Source of the DNA: Streptomyces aquilus
Lineage (GTDB): Bacteria; Actinomycetota; Actinomycetes; Streptomycetales; Streptomycetaceae
NCBI RefSeq assembly: GCF_003955715.1
Contig: NZ_CP034463.1
Location: 7,750,001-7,814,000, forward strand
DNA: 64,000 nucleotides
Direction: 5' to 3'
Of this stretch, positions 1 through 8,384 are shown one piece after another (positions within the stretch are counted from its first letter, which is position 1; each line of letters begins with the position of its first letter). The notes below the pieces were generated by a model, which made no database searches, had not been told where the DNA came from, and saw nothing but the letters and a program-made list of their open reading frames with translations. Position numbers and translations under genes: made by a program.

Positions 1-523
1 CGAGATGGGCGTTGCCCGCGAGGGCGAGCAGGCCGAGGTGGAAGCGGGTGTCGGCCTCGACATACGCGACGAGGTCACCGGCCGCGGCGGCCCGCACGAT
101 CTCGCGGGCCGCCGGACGCAGCGCCTCCAGCTGGACCGGGGCGGCGGTCCCGGCCAGGCCCACCACGGTCGGGATCTCGATGAGCCGCCGGACGTGCGTG
201 TACTCGTCGAGCTGCTGGTCGGAGACCTCGCTGACCCGGAACCCCTTGTTGGGGACGGTGTCGACCAGGCCCTCCTTGACCAGGTCCAGCATGGCCTCGC
301 GCACCGGGGTCGCCGAGACGCCGAAGCGGGCGGCGAGGGCCGGCGCGGAGTACACCGCGCCGGGCAGCAGCTCACCGGCGATCAGCGCGGCCCGCAGCGC
401 GTCGGCGACCCGCTCGCGGTAGCTGCTCTTCTTGCCGCCGAGCGTGGGCAGGGCGGGTGTCGCGGGAGCGGCGGATGCGGCGGGCGCGCCGGCGGTCCGG
501 CTGCTGGGCTGGGTGGCGGCCAT
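1..523 (-). CDS. GntR-family (FCD subgroup) transcriptional regulator, 3' end cut by window edge
   Basis: Minus-strand frame read from the ATG at 523 down past position 1, so the C-terminus is missing. After a low-complexity Ala/Pro start, residues about 30-100 form a GntR winged helix (YRERVADALRAALIAGEL, then SAPALAARFGVSATPVREAM), followed by the start of an all-helical FCD ligand-binding domain (DEYTHVRRLIEIPTVVGLA). FCD members sense small organic acids. The gene lies downstream of and collinear with the hydroxyproline genes, so it is probably their local repressor, as in known hydroxyproline clusters. It has its own 96-bp leader carrying a duplicated operator-like word. The family is clear from sequence; the ligand is inferred from context. 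Confidence 0.88.
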   Translation of the reverse strand, partial: MAATQPSSRTAGAPAASAAPATPALPTLGGKKSSYRERVADALRAALIAGELLPGAVYSAPALAARFGVSATPVREAMLDLVKEGLVDTVPNKGFRVSEVSDQQLDEYTHVRRLIEIPTVVGLAGTAAPVQLEALRPAAREIVRAAAAGDLVAYVEADTRFHLGLLALAGNAHL

Positions 524-546
524 GTTCGGGATCTCCTCGTGCGGGC

Positions 547-580
547 GTCACGCACCACGGATGTGCAATGTCACGCACCA
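547..580. promoter_or_regulatory. Candidate operator upstream of gntR: duplicated GTCACGCACCA
   Basis: The 11-mer GTCACGCACCA occurs at 547-557 and again at 570-580, with starts 23 bp apart (about two helical turns), in the short gap between the gntR start and the epimerase stop. The second copy contains ATGTCAC (568-574), the word also found in the gaps at 2578-2584 (reverse complement) and 5482-5488. This suggests autoregulation; no binding data are visible here. Confidence 0.45.
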
Positions 581-619
581 TCAGTATCTCCGCGGCACAC
601 CACGGGTCCGACCGGTGGT

Positions 620-1621
620 CTAGAGGACGAACCCGGCCGGGAACGGGTCCGACGGGTCGAGCAGGTACTGCGCGGTGCCGGTGATCCAGGCGCGGCCGGT
701 GAAACTGGGCAGGACGGCCGGGCGTCCGGCGACCTCCGTGGTGCCCAGCAGACGGCCGGTGAACCGGGTCCCGATGAAGGACTCGTTCACGAACTCGGTG
801 TGCAGGGGGAGTTCACCGCGCGCGTGCAGCTGGGCCATCCGGGCGCTGGTGCCGGTGCCGCACGGCGAGCGGTCGAACCAGCCGGGGTGGATGGCCATGG
901 CGTGCCGGGAGTGACGGGCGGTGGCGCCGGGAGCGAGCAGATGGACGTGGTGACAGCCGCGGATGGACGGGTCCTCGGGATGGACGGGCTCCTCCTCGGT
1001 GTTGATCGCCGCCATGAGCGACAGCCCGGCGGCGAGGATGTCGTCCTTGCGGGCACGCTCGAAGGGCAGGCCGAACTGCTCCAGCGGCAGAATGGCGTAG
1101 AAGTTGCCGCCGTACGCCATGTCGTAGGTCACCGTCCGCCCGTCGGCGAGCGTGATCTTGCGGTCGAGGGCCACGGAGTACGACGGCACGTTCTGGAGGG
1201 TGACCGCCTTCGCGGCGCCGTCCACCACCTCGACCTCGGCCACGACCAGGCCTGCCGGGGTGTCGAGGCGGATGGTGGTGACGGGCTCGACGACCTCGAC
1301 CATGCCGGTCTCCACCAGCACGGTCGCCACGCCGATCGTGCCGTGTCCGCACATCGGCAGGTACCCGGAGACCTCGATGTAGACCACGCCCCAGTCGCAG
1401 TCGGGGCGGGTCGGCGGCTGGAGGATCGCGCCGCTCATCGCGGAGTGTCCGCGCGGCTCGTTCATCAGCAACTGCTTGATGTCGTCGCGGTGTTCACGGA
1501 AGTACAGCCGCCGCTCGTTCATCGTGGCGCCGGGGATCGTGCCGATGCCGCCGGTGATCACCCGGGTCGGCATGCCCTCGGTGTGCGAGTCGACGGCGTG
1601 CAGGACGAGTTTGCTGCGCAT
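620..1621 (-). CDS. 4-hydroxyproline 2-epimerase (proline racemase family)
   Basis: A 333-aa protein, the usual length for the family. It converts trans-4-hydroxy-L-proline to cis-4-hydroxy-D-proline, the entry step of the bacterial hydroxyproline pathway. Both catalytic cysteines are present: Cys91 in MCGHGTIG and Cys254 in RSPCGTGTSA. Two Cys fit an epimerase or racemase and argue against the trans-3-hydroxyproline dehydratase subgroup, which has Thr at the second site. The ATG at 1621 is followed by the typical MRSKLVLHAVDSHTEG start, so longer readings upstream are not used. It lies 29 bp downstream of the deaminase gene and is probably co-transcribed with it. The preference for hydroxyproline over proline is inferred from the neighbouring dehydrogenase and deaminase genes. 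Confidence 0.9.
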   Translation of the reverse strand: MRSKLVLHAVDSHTEGMPTRVITGGIGTIPGATMNERRLYFREHRDDIKQLLMNEPRGHSAMSGAILQPPTRPDCDWGVVYIEVSGYLPMCGHGTIGVATVLVETGMVEVVEPVTTIRLDTPAGLVVAEVEVVDGAAKAVTLQNVPSYSVALDRKITLADGRTVTYDMAYGGNFYAILPLEQFGLPFERARKDDILAAGLSLMAAINTEEEPVHPEDPSIRGCHHVHLLAPGATARHSRHAMAIHPGWFDRSPCGTGTSARMAQLHARGELPLHTEFVNESFIGTRFTGRLLGTTEVAGRPAVLPSFTGRAWITGTAQYLLDPSDPFPAGFVL

Positions 1622-1650
1622 GGTGCGGTCTCCTTCGCGAGCTACGGGGG

Positions 1651-2550
1651 TTACACGAGTCCGGCGGCGACGGCCCTCTCCGTGGCGGCCCGCACGACGG
1701 CCTCCTGCTCGGGCAGCAGCGGCACCCGCGGCGGCCGGCAGGCGCCACCGTGCCGGCCGACGACGTCCATGGACAGTTTGATGGCCTGCACGAACTCGAC
1801 CTTGGAGTCCCAGCGCAGCAGCGGGTGCAGCTGCTCGTAGAGCTTCTTGGCGGTGCCGAGGTCCCCGCCGACGGCCGCGCGGTACAGCTCGACGGACGCA
1901 CGCGGCAGCGCGTTCGGGTAGCCGGCCACCCACCCCACCGCCCCGGCGACCGCCAGCTCCAGCAGGACGTCGTCGGCACCGATCAACAGGTCCAGTTCCG
2001 GGGCGAGTTCGGCGAGCTGGTAAGCGCGCCGGACATCGCCGGAGAACTCCTTGACGGCGTGGATGTGTCCCTCGCCGTGCAGCTTCGCCAGCAGCTCCGG
2101 CACGAGGTCGACCTTGGTGTCGATCGGGTTGTTGTACGCCACCACCGGCACGCCCGCCTTCGCGACCTCGGCGTAGTGCGCCAGCACCGACCGCTCGTCG
2201 GCGCGGTACGCGTTGGGCGGCAGCAGCATCACCGCGGCGCACCCGGCGTCCCGCGCCTGCTCGGCCCAGCGGCGGGACTCGGCCGAGCCGTAGGCGGCGA
2301 CCCCCGGCATCACCCGCTCCCCGCCGATCGCGGCCACGGCCGTCTCGACGACCTTGGCGCGCTCCTCGGGGGTGAGCACCTGGTACTCACCGAGCGAGCC
2401 GTTCGGCACGACCCCGTCGCAGCCGTTCTCGACCAGCCAGGTGCAGTGCTCGGCGTACTTGTCGAGGTCGACGGAGAGGTCGTCGCCCAGCGGGAGCGCG
2501 GTGGCGACGAGGACGCCGCGCCAGGGGCGGGTCTGCGGGGTGGTGGTCAT
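1651..2550 (-). CDS. 1-pyrroline-4-hydroxy-2-carboxylate deaminase (DapA/N-acetylneuraminate lyase superfamily)
   Basis: A 299-aa TIM-barrel protein of the dihydrodipicolinate synthase superfamily. It shows the Schiff-base lysine Lys167 in HIHAVKEFSGD and the tyrosine Tyr139 in VVAYNNP. In hydroxyproline catabolism this branch deaminates and dehydrates 1-pyrroline-4-hydroxy-2-carboxylate to 2-oxoglutarate semialdehyde. The ATG at 2550 was chosen because AGGAGGG lies about 6 nt upstream; an in-frame ATG at 2589 has no comparable site. Neighbours on both sides are hydroxyproline enzymes, which is the main reason for this substrate over other DapA-like activities. The next pathway enzyme, 2-oxoglutarate semialdehyde dehydrogenase, is not in this window. 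Confidence 0.87.
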   Translation of the reverse strand: MTTTPQTRPWRGVLVATALPLGDDLSVDLDKYAEHCTWLVENGCDGVVPNGSLGEYQVLTPEERAKVVETAVAAIGGERVMPGVAAYGSAESRRWAEQARDAGCAAVMLLPPNAYRADERSVLAHYAEVAKAGVPVVAYNNPIDTKVDLVPELLAKLHGEGHIHAVKEFSGDVRRAYQLAELAPELDLLIGADDVLLELAVAGAVGWVAGYPNALPRASVELYRAAVGGDLGTAKKLYEQLHPLLRWDSKVEFVQAIKLSMDVVGRHGGACRPPRVPLLPEQEAVVRAATERAVAAGLV

Positions 2551-2576
2551 CGAGAGCCCTCCTTGATGGTGTGTTG

Positions 2577-2586
2577 TGTGACATGG
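2577..2586. promoter_or_regulatory. Candidate GntR operator in the deaminase leader
   Basis: TGTGACATGG, whose reverse complement CCATGTCACA carries the ATGTCAC word shared with the gaps at 568 and 5482. It sits in the 51-bp gap upstream of the deaminase start and suggests a second regulated promoter inside the cluster. Confidence 0.4.
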
Positions 2587-2601
2587 CACTGATGTGCGGG
2601 G

Positions 2602-4023
2602 CTAGACGTCGGCCTCTGGTACCTCGGCCTCCGGAGCCTCCCCGGCCCGGGCGAGCACGCCCAGCGGTACCGGGCGGGCGAACGGCCGGCGCGCGGCCGT
2701 CTCGGGGCAGCCGACGAGCCCGGCCACCGCGGAACCGCACATCCGCCCCTGGCACCAGCCCATCCCGGCCCGCGTCAGCAGCTTCACGGTCCGCTGGTCC
2801 CCGGCGCCCAGCCCGGTCACGGCCTCGCGGATCGCACCGCCGGTCACCTCCTCGCAGCGGCACACCACGGTGTCGTCGGTGAGCTGCTCGGCCCAGTGCG
2901 CGGGCGGCGCGTAGACCTCGTCGAGGGTGGCGAAGAACCTCCGGAGCGCCGTACGGGCCCGCCCCGCACCGGCCCAGTCGTGCGGGTCCGGCTCACCTCC
3001 CGTCAGACGTGCGGCGATCGACCGCCCGGCGATGTGCCCCTCGGCCAGCGAAAGAGCCGCGCCGCCGATGCCGGTGGCCTCGCCCGCCGCCCACACGCCC
3101 GGCACATCGGTGCGCTGCTCGTCGTCCACGTGCACCGCGACCCCGTCGATCCGGCAGCCCAGCCCCTGGGCGAGATCGGTGTGCGGCAGCATGCCGTGGC
3201 CGACGGCCAGGGTGTCGCAGGCGATACGGCGTTCGGTGCCGGGCCGGACGCGTCCGGAGCGGTCGAGCCCGGCGACGGTCACGGCCTCCAGCCGGTCGGT
3301 GCCGTGTGCCTCGACCACGGTGTGGTGGACCAGGGTGCGTACCCGGTGCCGGGCCAACTGGGCGGCGTACCGGGCGCCTTCGGCGAGCTTGGCGGGTTGG
3401 GCGGACAGGGCGCGTGAGCGTCGTACGAAGTCCCGGGGGTCGGCGGACTCCACCAGCGCCGCCACCCGGACGCCCGCCGCCGCGAGCCCGGTGGCGACGG
3501 GCAGGAGCAGCGGCCCGGTCCCGGCGACGACGGCGGTGCGTCCGCTCACCGAGAGGGTGCCCTTGAGCATGGCCTGCGCGCCGCCCGCGGTGACGACACC
3601 CGGCAGGGTCCAGCCGGGGAAGGGCAGCACCTTCTCGTAGCCACCCGTGGCCAGCAGTACGGCGTCCGCGCGCACCTCGGCCGGTTCGGCCTGCTCCGGG
3701 CCGAGCAGCGCGTGCACGGTGAAGCCGCCGGGGCGGCGCTCGACGAGCCAGACGTGATGGTCCGTCAAGTGGGCTGCGGAGCCTGCCCGTTGATGTGTCC
3801 GCAGCCCGTCCCGCAGTCGTTCCCATGTCCGCCACTCATGGTGCAGGGCCTCCGGCCGTCGTGCGCCGAGCTCGCGCGCGGGCTGCCGGTAGAACTGGCC
3901 GCCCGCCTCTGGCGCCGAGTCGACGAGGGTGACCCGTACGCCGTGCCGGGCGGCGGCGAGCGTGGCGGCCAGTCCCGCGGGACCGGCGCCGATCACCGCA
4001 AGGTGCGGCCGTTCAGCCGCCAT
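2602..4023 (-). CDS. D-hydroxyproline dehydrogenase, NAD(P)/FAD-binding alpha-type subunit (HcnB-like)
   Basis: A 473-aa FAD-dependent pyridine-nucleotide-disulphide oxidoreductase-like subunit. There is a dinucleotide fold at the N-terminus (VIGAGPAGLAA, about residues 10-20), a second nucleotide-binding segment near residue 160, and a C-terminal BFD-like [2Fe-2S] segment with two cysteine pairs (CRCEEV, then WCQGRMC). Heterotrimeric amine dehydrogenases of this kind (HcnABC, octopine or opine oxidase, D-hydroxyproline dehydrogenase) use this subunit for electron transfer. Its ATG at 4023 overlaps the end of the small ferredoxin-like subunit gene by 11 bp, so the two are translationally coupled. 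Substrate is inferred from the adjacent epimerase and deaminase genes. Confidence 0.85.
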   Translation of the reverse strand: MAAERPHLAVIGAGPAGLAATLAAARHGVRVTLVDSAPEAGGQFYRQPARELGARRPEALHHEWRTWERLRDGLRTHQRAGSAAHLTDHHVWLVERRPGGFTVHALLGPEQAEPAEVRADAVLLATGGYEKVLPFPGWTLPGVVTAGGAQAMLKGTLSVSGRTAVVAGTGPLLLPVATGLAAAGVRVAALVESADPRDFVRRSRALSAQPAKLAEGARYAAQLARHRVRTLVHHTVVEAHGTDRLEAVTVAGLDRSGRVRPGTERRIACDTLAVGHGMLPHTDLAQGLGCRIDGVAVHVDDEQRTDVPGVWAAGEATGIGGAALSLAEGHIAGRSIAARLTGGEPDPHDWAGAGRARTALRRFFATLDEVYAPPAHWAEQLTDDTVVCRCEEVTGGAIREAVTGLGAGDQRTVKLLTRAGMGWCQGRMCGSAVAGLVGCPETAARRPFARPVPLGVLARAGEAPEAEVPEADV

Positions 4024-4312
4024 GGCCTGTCCCCTCCTGCGTGCGGATCGCGTCGCCCGGCTTCAGCGGAACGAGACAAGCCCTCTGGTTGGGGCGGTCG
4101 TTGACGGTGACCAGGCAGTCGTAGCAGACGCCGATGCCGCAGAAGACGCCCCGCGGACGGCCCTCGCCGCGGGTGCTCCGCCAGGAGGTGATCCCGGCCG
4201 TCCAGAGCGCGGCGGCGACGGTCTGGCCGGGCAGCGCCTCGATCTCGCGCCCGTCGAGAGTGACGGTGAACGCGGGCGCGGGACGGGCCTGGGCCAGCTC
4301 CAAGGGGTTCAC
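4013..4312 (-). CDS. D-hydroxyproline dehydrogenase, [2Fe-2S] gamma subunit (HcnA-like)
   Basis: A 99-aa ferredoxin-like subunit. The plant-type 2Fe-2S cysteine pattern is visible as FCGIGVCYDC followed by a fourth Cys in RACLV. Proteins of this size and pattern are the small subunit of HcnABC-type dehydrogenases and accept electrons from the FAD subunit. It overlaps the preceding FAD-subunit gene by 4 bp (ATGA) and the following gene by 11 bp, so all three subunits are translated as a coupled unit. Confidence 0.87.
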   Translation of the reverse strand: MNPLELAQARPAPAFTVTLDGREIEALPGQTVAAALWTAGITSWRSTRGEGRPRGVFCGIGVCYDCLVTVNDRPNQRACLVPLKPGDAIRTQEGTGHGG

Positions 4313-5472
4313 GCGTCCTCCACGGTGGGGGCGAAACGGTCGGGACGGAACGGCGTCAGATCCAGCTCGGGCACCTTGCCGCTGAGCACCTCGGCGATCA
4401 ACTGCCCGGTGCCGGTGGCGAGTCCGATGCCGGCGCCCTCGTGCCCACAGGCGTGGAGGAGGCCGGGGACGCGCGGATCGGGGCCGATCGCGGGGAGGTG
4501 GTCGGGCATGTACGGGCGGAAGCCGAGGTAGGCGCGCATCGCCCGGACGTCCTCCAGGAACGGGAACAGCCGGGTCGCGCCCGCCGCCAGCGCCCGTACG
4601 GCGGGCAGCGAGAAGGAGCGGTCGAAGCCGACCCGCTCCCGGCTCGCGCCGATCAGGACCGGCCCGGCGGCGGTGCCCTCCACCACCGGCGAGGTCTGGA
4701 GCGCCGCCGAGTCGCTGGCCACGTCGGCCACATAGTCGGCGGCGTACACCTTGTGCCGGACCCGGCGCGGGAGCGGCTCGGTGACCAGGACGAAGCCGCG
4801 CCGGGGGAGGACGGGCAGGTGCGCGCCGGCGAGCGCGGCGATTTCGCCGCCCCAGGTGCCGGCCGCGTTCACGACCGTCGGCGCGTGGATCTCGCCCCGG
4901 TCGGCGCGTACCCCGCGCACGGCGCCGTCGGCGCCGCGCGGTACGTCGATCACGTTCCAGCCGGTCAACAGGCGTGCGCCCGAAGCCCGTAGGAGATGCG
5001 CGGCGGCCAGGGTCGGCATCACCTGCGCGTCCTGGGGGTAGAGCACGCCGCCTGCCGTGTCCGGCGTCAAGTACGGCTCCAGTTCACGGAGTTGGTGAGG
5101 GTCGACGCTCAGCGCCTCGACCCCGGCGGCCCGTTGCCCGGCGGCGAACCCCTCCAGGGCGGTGAGCCCCTCGGGCGTGGACGCGACGACGACACCACCC
5201 TTGGGCTCGTACTCGAAAGCGGCCCCCAGCCCCGGCTCGGCGGCCAGCTCGGCCCACAACCGCTGGGACAGCAGGGCGAGTGCGAGCTCGGGCCCCGGCT
5301 CCTTGTCGGAGACCAGCAGATTGCCCTCACCCGCACCGGTCGTGCCGCCGGCCACCGGGCCGCGGTCCACCACGGTGACGTCCAGGCCGGCACGAGAGGC
5401 GTACAGGGCACAGGCCGCGCCCGCCATCCCGGCTCCGACTACGACGACGTCGCAGGTCAGTCGCTTGGTCAC
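4309..5472 (-). CDS. D-hydroxyproline dehydrogenase, FAD/DAO catalytic beta subunit (HcnC-like)
   Basis: A 387-aa D-amino-acid-oxidase-type flavoprotein with an N-terminal Rossmann motif (VVVVGAGMAGAACAL, about residues 10-24) and the C-terminal DAO signature region (GHEGAGIGLATGTGQLIAEVL). It oxidises the substrate amine; the product here would be 1-pyrroline-4-hydroxy-2-carboxylate. The start is GTG at 5472. There is no clear ribosome-binding site, and a -10-like CATAGT (5484-5479, minus strand) ends about 7 nt before the GTG, so the transcript may be leaderless. This is the promoter-proximal gene of the cluster. Confidence 0.86.
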   Translation of the reverse strand: MTKRLTCDVVVVGAGMAGAACALYASRAGLDVTVVDRGPVAGGTTGAGEGNLLVSDKEPGPELALALLSQRLWAELAAEPGLGAAFEYEPKGGVVVASTPEGLTALEGFAAGQRAAGVEALSVDPHQLRELEPYLTPDTAGGVLYPQDAQVMPTLAAAHLLRASGARLLTGWNVIDVPRGADGAVRGVRADRGEIHAPTVVNAAGTWGGEIAALAGAHLPVLPRRGFVLVTEPLPRRVRHKVYAADYVADVASDSAALQTSPVVEGTAAGPVLIGASRERVGFDRSFSLPAVRALAAGATRLFPFLEDVRAMRAYLGFRPYMPDHLPAIGPDPRVPGLLHACGHEGAGIGLATGTGQLIAEVLSGKVPELDLTPFRPDRFAPTVEDA

Positions 5473-5479
5473 GCCAGTA

Positions 5480-5490
5480 CTATGTCACAT
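5480..5490 (-). promoter_or_regulatory. Putative leaderless promoter with overlapping GntR-type operator
   Basis: On the minus strand ATGTGACATAGT spans a possible -10 hexamer (CATAGT) placed about 7 nt from the GTG at 5472. The same bases contain the ATGTCAC word on the plus strand (5482-5488). A repressor bound here would block the polymerase directly. No convincing -35 element is seen. Confidence 0.35.
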
Positions 5491-5617
5491 GCCGCTGAGT
5501 CGAGGAAGACGGAGGACCGACGAGGCCCCCGAGCGGCGTGGTGGAGACGTCAGACATCTCGGTCAACAGCCCGGGGGCCTCGCTGGTCGCGCTGTGCGGC
5601 TCAGTGCGGGAGAGCCG

Positions 5618-8071
5618 TCACGTCATGTTCGGCGGGTTCCCCGGTCGCGTGGTCCCGCAGGACGGCACGTCCTCCAGCCAGGCCGGTCCCTGGAGGAAGA
5701 TGTTGCTGATCCAGCCGCCGTAGTCCGGAAGGTAGGACCAGGCGCTGTTGGTGATGCCCTCGGCTGTGACCGACTGTCCCTGGGCCTGGCATGTCACCCG
5801 CACGTCGGTCGGAGCGGTGAAGGTGTGCACCACATCGGTAGCGGTGGAGGAGTCCTTGCGGACCTTGACGTCCGAGGCCCACATCCGGTGGCCGCCGTTG
5901 CCGACCGGTGTGGTGCTGCTGCCGCACGTGGGGACCCCGTCCAGCCAGGCCGGGCCCTGGAGGAAGATGTTGCTGATCCACGCCTGGTGGTCCGGCAGGT
6001 AGGACCACGCGTCGTTGGTGATGCCTTCGGCGGTCACCGATTCCGCGTGCTTCTGACAGGAGATGGTGACCCGCGTCGGGCCGGAGAACACCGGACCGAG
6101 CGGGGCCGAGACGCTGGGACGCTGACGGGTGTTCACGTCCGTGCCCCAGGTGCTGAACTGGCCCGAGCCGCCGCCCGTGTTGCCGTCGCAGGCCGGGACG
6201 CCGTCGAGCCAGTCCGGGCCCTGGATGTAGATGTTGCTGACCCAGCCCCGGTAGTCCGGCAGGTAGGACCACACGTCGTTGGTGTAGCCCTCGGCGGTCA
6301 CGGACTCGGCCCGCTTCTGGCACTGGATCGCGATGGACATCGGTGCGGAGAAGGTCGCCACCGGGGTCCCGCCGCGGGACGGCAGCGGGCGGACGTTGAC
6401 GCTTGTGCCCCAGGTGCTGTGGCGTCCTGAGCCACCGCCGGGGTCGCCGTCGCATGCCGGGATTCCATCGAGCCAGGCCTTGCCCTGGACGAAGATGTTG
6501 TTGACCCAGCCGCCGTACTCGGGCAGGAACGACCAGGCGTCGTTGGTGTAGCCCTCGGCGGTCACGGACTCGCCGTGCTTCTGGCACTTGATCGTGATGG
6601 CCGTCGGGCCGGCGAATGTCGTGACGACCGCACCGCTCAGCGCGGGAGCGGAACGGACGTTGACGTCCGTGCCCCAGGTGCTGTTGGGGCCGCCGGCGCC
6701 CGGTGCCGCCGCGTCACCCGAGAGACGGATCGCGCCGGTGTAGTTCCGGTGGCTGCCGAAGTCCGCGACCATGATCTTGGTGTCGGATTCGCGAGCCTCG
6801 ACGACCTTGCCGTTGCCCAGGTAGATCGCCACATGGTGGATGGGGGACCCCCAGAACACAAGGTCGCCCGGTTGGAGAGGCGCGGTGCCGTCGGACGTGG
6901 TGAAGCGCGCCGCGGCGGGCAGGGCGAACTCCTGGGCGGCGGTGCGCTGTCCGATCATGTCGTGGCCGACCGCCTCGGACCAGGCCCAGCGCACCAGCCC
7001 CGAGCAGTCGAAGCCCTTGCGGTACGGGTCGTTCTTGCTGCGCTCCGGGTCGGAGACGTCGACGAAGCCGTAGCTCGCGCCAGGCGTCGGCCCGTGTCCT
7101 CCGCCCCACGAGTACCAGGTGCCGGCCGCGACCTGCGAGCACGCGGCCTGCACTGCGTAGCCTGCGGCCTGGGTCGGGGCGGTGACGGTGACACCGCAGT
7201 CCTTGCCGGGGTTCCAGGCGGGAGTGGGCGGCACGGGCGCGGTGCCACCGCCGTCAGGGTTCTGGGCGAGGCGCCAACCGAGCTGCTGGCCGTACTCGCG
7301 CAGGACGTCGAAACCGCTACAGCAGTTCATGTAGCTGGTGTGGGTGGCCGAGGAGAGCGCGGCCTGTATGGCGGACTGCACTGTCTCCTCGAAGATCGTG
7401 CCGCACACTCCGTCGCCGTCACGGCAGATGTCGCGGGTGACGCCCTGGAAGCTGGCCGGCACCGCCTGACGGCGCAGCATGCCGCGCAGCCCGTTGCCAC
7501 TCCGCATGCCACCCGCGGCGGTGATGTTCTGCGCGTAGGACTGGCGTCCGTCACGGAACGGGTCGGCGATGAGCAGGGCACCGCGGACGGCCTGGGCAAC
7601 GTGGCCGTGACGCTCGGAGATCAGCTGCATCGCCATGTTGATGACGCCGGCCCCCTGTGAGTAGCCGACCAGGCCGATCCGCGTCGACGGGCAGCGCCGG
7701 TAGGTGTCCGTCACCAAGGTGTCCAGCGCTTCCGCGCCGGTGCGGGCCGAGTCCCACCAGTTGAGGATGTCCGTCGCCTCGGCGGCGGGGTAGAACAGAG
7801 AGGTGGTCGAGATGTCGGAGCGGGCGTGCCCGTAATGGGACACCAGGAGGTCGGCGGCGGCCTGTGCGGCGGGCCCCGCGGTGTTGCCCATCCCGTAGGC
7901 GCCCTCGTAGCCCTCACCGGACCCGCGCACGCCGATGATGGTGACCTTCGTACACACCGGGTCGTCCGCGCGCGCGGCCGGGACGAGGGGGCTGAGCAGG
8001 CCGGTCAGCAGCGCCACGGCGGCCAGTAGGGTCACCAGGATGCCGCGGGCGGCGGGTCTGGAACGTGTCAT
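5618..8071 (-). CDS. Secreted fusion: cutinase-type alpha/beta hydrolase + NlpC/P60 peptidase + four SH3-like repeats
   Basis: An 817-aa exported protein. A Sec signal peptide (MTRSRPAARGILVTLL...) ends near ARA at residue 35. Residues about 38-290 are a cutinase-family hydrolase with the nucleophile Ser138 in VGYSQGAG. Residues about 320-445 are an NlpC/P60 cysteine peptidase with Cys356 in FDCSGLVRW and His412/413 in PIHHVAIYLG. The rest, to the C-terminus, is four tandem units of about 92 aa, each starting with a W-G/A-T/S-D/S-V-N/K-x-R motif and containing VTAEG(Y/I)TN and a W-L-(D/E) segment; these look like bacterial SH3 cell-wall-binding modules. NlpC/P60 enzymes cut peptidoglycan stem peptides and cutinases cleave esters, so this would be a two-activity wall- or surface-acting enzyme. 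The start codon is not supported by a strong ribosome-binding site. Confidence 0.85.
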   Translation of the reverse strand: MTRSRPAARGILVTLLAAVALLTGLLSPLVPAARADDPVCTKVTIIGVRGSGEGYEGAYGMGNTAGPAAQAAADLLVSHYGHARSDISTTSLFYPAAEATDILNWWDSARTGAEALDTLVTDTYRRCPSTRIGLVGYSQGAGVINMAMQLISERHGHVAQAVRGALLIADPFRDGRQSYAQNITAAGGMRSGNGLRGMLRRQAVPASFQGVTRDICRDGDGVCGTIFEETVQSAIQAALSSATHTSYMNCCSGFDVLREYGQQLGWRLAQNPDGGGTAPVPPTPAWNPGKDCGVTVTAPTQAAGYAVQAACSQVAAGTWYSWGGGHGPTPGASYGFVDVSDPERSKNDPYRKGFDCSGLVRWAWSEAVGHDMIGQRTAAQEFALPAAARFTTSDGTAPLQPGDLVFWGSPIHHVAIYLGNGKVVEARESDTKIMVADFGSHRNYTGAIRLSGDAAAPGAGGPNSTWGTDVNVRSAPALSGAVVTTFAGPTAITIKCQKHGESVTAEGYTNDAWSFLPEYGGWVNNIFVQGKAWLDGIPACDGDPGGGSGRHSTWGTSVNVRPLPSRGGTPVATFSAPMSIAIQCQKRAESVTAEGYTNDVWSYLPDYRGWVSNIYIQGPDWLDGVPACDGNTGGGSGQFSTWGTDVNTRQRPSVSAPLGPVFSGPTRVTISCQKHAESVTAEGITNDAWSYLPDHQAWISNIFLQGPAWLDGVPTCGSSTTPVGNGGHRMWASDVKVRKDSSTATDVVHTFTAPTDVRVTCQAQGQSVTAEGITNSAWSYLPDYGGWISNIFLQGPAWLEDVPSCGTTRPGNPPNMT

Positions 8072-8384
8072 GTCAGGTCTCACTCTCAGCACAGGGGCAG
8101 CCATTCGATCGAGTCGGTCCGGTCGGGAACGGTGTCGGTTGACGCGGTCGCTGACTAGAACCCCGGAACAGAGGCGCGGAGTTGCATGAGAGTCGAGGCC
8201 GAGAGGGTGAGGCCGGCGGCGGAGGGCCCGTTGATCGTGCTGCCCTGCCGGGTATCCCCAAGATCCACGGCGGGTTGGGCTTGCCGCGGACGCCGGCGAA
8301 CCGGCATGAAAACACAGAGGTGCCGCCCCACCCCTCCCTGACCGGTCAAGCACAGGTCAGAGGGGATGCGGCGGCACCTTCACA
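8072..8384. other. 313-bp intergenic region (cutinase/NlpC leader and murA-like terminator)
   Basis: This holds the 5' region of the cutinase-NlpC gene (8072 to about 8317) and, next to the MurA-paralogue stop codon, the terminator at 8318-8379. I compared the leader with the c-di-AMP (ydaO) riboswitch that precedes some Streptomyces wall-hydrolase genes and could not match the conserved blocks. No small gene is supported. Confidence 0.6.
8318..8379 (-). terminator. Intrinsic terminator of the HTH-MurA gene
   Basis: Arms AGGTGCCGCC (8318-8327) and GGCGGCACCT (8370-8379) pair perfectly. The inner CCCCT and CTGACC segments extend the hairpin imperfectly. Read on the minus strand it follows the stop at 8385 and is succeeded by GTGTTTTC. 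Confidence 0.75.

Noticed and set aside
5..1840. Long plus-strand open frame (611 codons)
   Set aside because: Antisense to the GntR and epimerase genes; GC-driven lack of stops, no domain, no ribosome-binding site.
620..2242. N-terminally extended epimerase (540 codons)
   Set aside because: The extension overlaps the deaminase gene out of frame; the family N-terminus begins at the ATG at 1621.
8072..8317. c-di-AMP (ydaO) riboswitch before the NlpC/P60 gene
   Set aside because: The conserved sequence blocks of that riboswitch could not be found in the minus-strand leader; a covariance-model search would settle it.
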